From positions 1 to 7,058 of the forward strand of contig JAFAYS010000666.1 in assembly GCA_019240175.1 (NCBI GenBank): a stretch of 7,058 nucleotides of DNA, given 5' to 3'. This DNA is from Chloroflexota bacterium. GTDB lineage: Bacteria; Chloroflexota; Chloroflexia; Chloroflexales; Kallotenuaceae. The position numbers were made by a program, and so were the translations under genes. Below the pieces are notes generated by a model. It made no database searches. It was not told where the DNA came from and saw only the letters and a program-made list of their open reading frames with translations. This document shows, one piece after another, positions 4,797 through 7,058 of the stretch; position 1 is the stretch's first letter, and each line of letters starts with the position of its first letter.

Positions 4797-5738
4797 ATGC
4801 GTAAAAAAGTAACCATCATCGGTGCGGGCTTCGTCGGCTCGACCTGCGCGCACTGGATTGCGTCCAAAGAACTGGCCGATGTCGTGCTGGTCGATATTGT
4901 CGAAGGCGTTCCCCAGGGCAAAGGCCTCGATCTGCTCGAAGCCGGCCCGATCGAAGGCTTTGATGTCAGCATCGTCGGCACCAACGGCTACGAGGAGACC
5001 AAAGACTCCGACGTGGTGATCCTGACCTCGGGCGCACCTCGAAAACCAGGCATGAGCCGCGAAGATCTGCTCAAGATCAACGCCGAGATCACGTCCAGCA
5101 ACATCGAGAAAGTCGTCAAGACCTCGCCGAACGCCAATATCATTATCGTCAACAATCCGATGGACACGATGGCCTACCTGGCCTACAAAGTCGCTGGCTT
5201 GCCGCGCGAGAAGGTCATGGGCCAGGGCGGCGTGCTGGATGCCGCGCGCTACCGCACGTTTATTGCCCAGGAGGCCGGCGTTTCGGTGGAAGACGTCCAG
5301 GCGATGCTGATGGGCGGTCACGGCGACGAGATGGTGCCGCTGCCCAGCTACACCACGATCTCGGGCATTCCTGTGACGGAGTTCATTTCCCAGGATCGGC
5401 TGAACGCGATCGTAGAGCGCACCAAGAAGGGCGGCGGCGAGATCGTGCAGCTGCTCAAGACCGGCAGCGCCTACTACGCGCCATCGGCGGCGACCGTGCA
5501 GATGGTCGAGGCGATCCTCAAAGATAAGAAGCGCGTGCTGCCCGCCTCGGCCTTCATGCAGGGCGAGTACGGCCTCAACGATATTTTCTTCGGCGTGCCG
5601 GTCAAGCTGGGCGCCAACGGCATCGAGCAGATCATCGAGCTGCCGCTGAGCGACGAAGAAAAGGCCGGCGTCGAGAAATCTGCCGCGCTGGTGCGCGACA
5701 GCATCAACGCGCTGCCGGAAGAATACCGCTCGCGATAA
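4797..5738 (+). CDS. mdh: Malate dehydrogenase (LDH-like type)
   Basis: This 313-residue cytoplasmic NAD-dependent enzyme interconverts malate and oxaloacetate in the TCA cycle. The N-terminal Rossmann fold shows GAGFVGS (G9, G11, G14), with D33 placed to bind the adenine ribose. R82 in GAPRKPGMSR sits at the position that is Arg in malate and Gln in lactate dehydrogenases. With R88 and R151 it forms the dicarboxylate-binding set. D148 (VLDAARYR) and H175 (GGHGDEMVPL) are the catalytic proton-relay pair. It belongs to the short LDH-like MDH group found in Chloroflexota and other bacteria rather than the E. coli type. The ATG at 4797 is preceded by AGGAAGGGG at 4779-4787. It has its own promoter and terminator, so it is probably monocistronic. 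Confidence 0.97.
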   Translation: MRKKVTIIGAGFVGSTCAHWIASKELADVVLVDIVEGVPQGKGLDLLEAGPIEGFDVSIVGTNGYEETKDSDVVILTSGAPRKPGMSREDLLKINAEITSSNIEKVVKTSPNANIIIVNNPMDTMAYLAYKVAGLPREKVMGQGGVLDAARYRTFIAQEAGVSVEDVQAMLMGGHGDEMVPLPSYTTISGIPVTEFISQDRLNAIVERTKKGGGEIVQLLKTGSAYYAPSAATVQMVEAILKDKKRVLPASAFMQGEYGLNDIFFGVPVKLGANGIEQIIELPLSDEEKAGVEKSAALVRDSINALPEEYRSR

Positions 5739-5810
5739 ATCGAGCGTCGAAACAACCGATACATCTAAACGTGGATCGTTCCCGTACTATAGACATAAGG
5801 AACATCCCGC

Positions 5811-5848
5811 ACGGGCGTGAGATCGAAATCTCGCGCTCGTCTCTTTTT
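5811..5848 (+). terminator. Intrinsic terminator of mdh
   Basis: Bases 5811-5823 and 5828-5840 pair over 13 bp with two G-U wobbles around a CGAA tetraloop. The stem is followed by CTC and five T at 5844-5848. It starts about 72 bases after the mdh stop and upstream of the sigma factor promoter, isolating the two transcription units. Confidence 0.85.
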
Positions 5849-5889
5849 CGTCTCTTGGTCTAGAGCTATAGAGGAAGGGATAACCGCCA

Positions 5890-5898
5890 TGCTATACT
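5890..5898 (+). promoter_or_regulatory. Promoter of the sigma factor gene (extended -10)
   Basis: TGC TATACT at 5890-5898 is a 5-of-6 -10 hexamer with a TGn extension, ending 27 bases before the TTG start. The -35 position (AGAGGA) is poor. This argues for primary-sigma transcription through an extended -10. I see no convincing ECF autoregulatory promoter. Confidence 0.55.
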
Positions 5899-5911
5899 CT
5901 TCTTAACATAC

Positions 5912-5921
5912 GGATGGAGGG
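5912..5921 (+). promoter_or_regulatory. Ribosome binding site supporting a TTG start
   Basis: GGATGGAGGG lies just before TTG 5926-5928, with GGAGG ending five bases upstream. No ATG or GTG occurs in frame nearby; the next in-frame ATG (6004) would remove the start of sigma region 2. The Shine-Dalgarno position therefore selects TTG. Confidence 0.7.
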
Positions 5922-5925
5922 TTAG

Positions 5926-6534
5926 TTGTCAATAGCAACCAACCAGGACACAAAAGCAATCGCGGAAGACGGGCAGCGGCTGAAGGCGATCGCCCAGGGC
6001 GACATGGGAGCGCTGGAAGCGCTCTTTCTCAAATATCAGTCGTCCGTCTATCAAACCGCAATGGGCGTGACGCGCGATCCACAGATCGCGGAAGAAGTTT
6101 TGCAAGATACCTTTTTCCGGTTGTACCGTCATGCTGGTAGGCTGGATGGGTCACTGCCTTTAGCCCCATGGCTCTACCGAGTCGCCATCAATCTTTGCTA
6201 CAATCGCCTCAAGGGATTGCGTGCATGGACGGACTCGTTTCATGAGCTGGCAGAGCGCCTCTTCACCCCGAGCAGCACATCACCCGAGCGCGCTGCCGAG
6301 CGGAACGAGTTGCAGGCACTTGTGCAGTCGGCGCTGGCTGAGCTGGACCCAAAGCATCGAGCGGTGCTGGTGTTGTACTACCTCCATGACTACGCAGTGC
6401 ATGAGATCGCCGAGATCACAAACGTGCCCGAGGGCACCGTTAAATCGCGGCTCTTCCATGCAAGAAAACTGCTCAGACAGCACCTGGAACAGCGCTACGG
6501 CGCGACCGAGCTGTTAGTGCCAGATCCCGCATAG
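5926..6534 (+). CDS. ECF-type RNA polymerase sigma-70 family factor
   Basis: This 202-residue two-domain sigma factor directs RNA polymerase to an alternative promoter set. Sigma region 2 spans about residues 20-97, including EEVLQDTFFRLYRH (56-69) and the APWLYRVAINLCYNRLK stretch (80-96). A linker of about 30 residues follows, with TPSSTSPERAAE near 114-125. Sigma region 4 spans about 130-188, with LDPKHRAVLVLYYLHDY and the helix-turn-helix HEIAEITNVPEGTVKSRLFH (159-178). Regions 1 and 3 are absent, as in ECF sigmas. The short C-terminus shows no extra domain. The start is TTG, which may keep expression low. No anti-sigma gene with a zinc HxxxCxxC motif is visible; the next gene, 29 bases away, is a polytopic membrane protein that may be its sensor partner. 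The specific ECF group cannot be assigned by eye. Confidence 0.93.
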   Translation: MSIATNQDTKAIAEDGQRLKAIAQGDMGALEALFLKYQSSVYQTAMGVTRDPQIAEEVLQDTFFRLYRHAGRLDGSLPLAPWLYRVAINLCYNRLKGLRAWTDSFHELAERLFTPSSTSPERAAERNELQALVQSALAELDPKHRAVLVLYYLHDYAVHEIAEITNVPEGTVKSRLFHARKLLRQHLEQRYGATELLVPDPA

Positions 6535-6563
6535 CACAAGGCTTTCACCACGTTGGGAGATCT

Positions 6564-7058
6564 ATGGCCGCGGGTTTTGCTGCACTCCGCTCCACGACAA
6601 CCCAGATCCTAGGCGGCGATCGGCTGTATGCAGTAGCGCGCTGGCTTTTGCTGGTGTTACTCTTCGCTGTCTCGACGCTGCTGCATGGGTTAGACCTGTT
6701 TCCACTGCCGACATCCCATCTTTTCGGTCAAATCTTTTGGGCCTACGTGGCGTTCTCGATCATCGCCGGTGTGATGGTCGTGACGCCGCGCGCCCAGCGC
6801 ATCGTGCCGTGGTTTTACCTGGTCGATCTCCTGTGCTTGTCGGCGCTGGCGTTTGTCGGGCCCGGCTCTGCGAACGGCTACGCCGCGCTGTTTATGCTGC
6901 CACTGGTTGCGGCAGCCTTTCGGCTTCAGCGCGTGAATGTGCTGGCGCTGAGCGTCTGCGCAGTAGGTCTCTCGATCGCGCTGCTGTTCAAGCCCAACAC
7001 CTCGATCGAAGTGCTCTCCTTTACCAGCCAATGCCTGATGTTCGGCGTGCTGCCCTGG
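6564..7058 (+). CDS. N-terminal membrane region of a probable sensor protein (truncated by window end)
   Basis: An open frame from ATG 6564 runs without a stop for 165 codons to the window edge. GGGAG at 6555-6559 serves as its ribosome binding site. After about 20 residues (TTTQILGGDRLYAVARW) there are about six hydrophobic segments near 23-41, 56-73, 80-97, 103-119, 125-142 and 148-165. Connections are short, with positively charged residues in some (TPRAQR, FRLQR). A short cytoplasmic lead followed by a compact six-helix block is the usual front end of membrane histidine kinases or GGDEF-type sensors in this kind of bacterium. No catalytic domain is visible, so kinase, cyclase or another type cannot be decided. 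The 29-base spacing after the sigma factor gene suggests co-transcription. Confidence 0.75.
   Translation, partial: MAAGFAALRSTTTQILGGDRLYAVARWLLLVLLFAVSTLLHGLDLFPLPTSHLFGQIFWAYVAFSIIAGVMVVTPRAQRIVPWFYLVDLLCLSALAFVGPGSANGYAALFMLPLVAAAFRLQRVNVLALSVCAVGLSIALLFKPNTSIEVLSFTSQCLMFGVLPW

Noticed and set aside
4761..5321. Open frame of 186 codons antisense to mdh
   Set aside because: The plus strand encodes an intact malate dehydrogenase with all catalytic residues; the antisense frame is a shadow.
5799..5820. GGAAC followed by CGTGA considered as an ECF autoregulatory promoter
   Set aside because: The gap is only 12 bases, shorter than usual for ECF promoters, and the right half is part of the mdh terminator stem.
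6690..7031. Open frame of 113 codons on the minus strand near the right edge
   Set aside because: The plus-strand frame from 6564 is open to the window end and encodes a regular series of membrane helices after a ribosome binding site.

Overview
The window looks like an ordinary stretch of chromosome from a GC-rich bacterium. It most resembles the phylum Chloroflexota (class Chloroflexia). That placement is an inference from three things: the short LDH-like malate dehydrogenase, the mix of housekeeping genes, and GC-rich genes separated by AT-rich, repeat-filled gaps. No sequence search was possible. There is no phage, insertion sequence, CRISPR array, tRNA or rRNA.

Layout from left to right. 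(1) The last 71 codons of an unidentified plus-strand gene end at 218. (2) A 381-base gap (219-599) between convergent genes holds a long AU-rich hairpin, GAACAAAG-type octamer repeats, a REP-like palindrome and a heptamer array. (3) A minus-strand operon reads TraR/DksA-type protein, then lspA (signal peptidase II), then rluD-type 23S rRNA pseudouridine synthase. The last two overlap by 11 bases. (4) A minus-strand YggT-family membrane protein gene lies upstream of that operon, with a terminator-like hairpin between them. (5) Diverging from it is a plus-strand TldD/PmbA-family gene lacking the HExxxH metal site. (6) A 273-base AT-rich gap holds two heptamer arrays in opposite orientation. (7) Next is mdh, malate dehydrogenase, followed by a clear intrinsic terminator. 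(8) Last is an ECF-type sigma factor gene with a TTG start, followed 29 bases later by the membrane-spanning N-terminus of a probable sensor protein that runs off the window.

The genes mostly do unrelated housekeeping work: lipoprotein maturation, rRNA modification, central carbon metabolism and peptide processing. The functionally linked sets are the dksA-like/lspA/rluD transcription unit and the sigma factor/membrane sensor pair, which is probably a regulatory module.

I did not find a convincing new biological system. The most interesting signals are non-coding. Three arrays of exactly four heptamers (GAACYTA or its complement TWGGTTC) accompany related GAACAAAG octamers in the gaps and begin just after stop codons. 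Separately, all five inferred promoters carry the same TGCTA extended -10 element.
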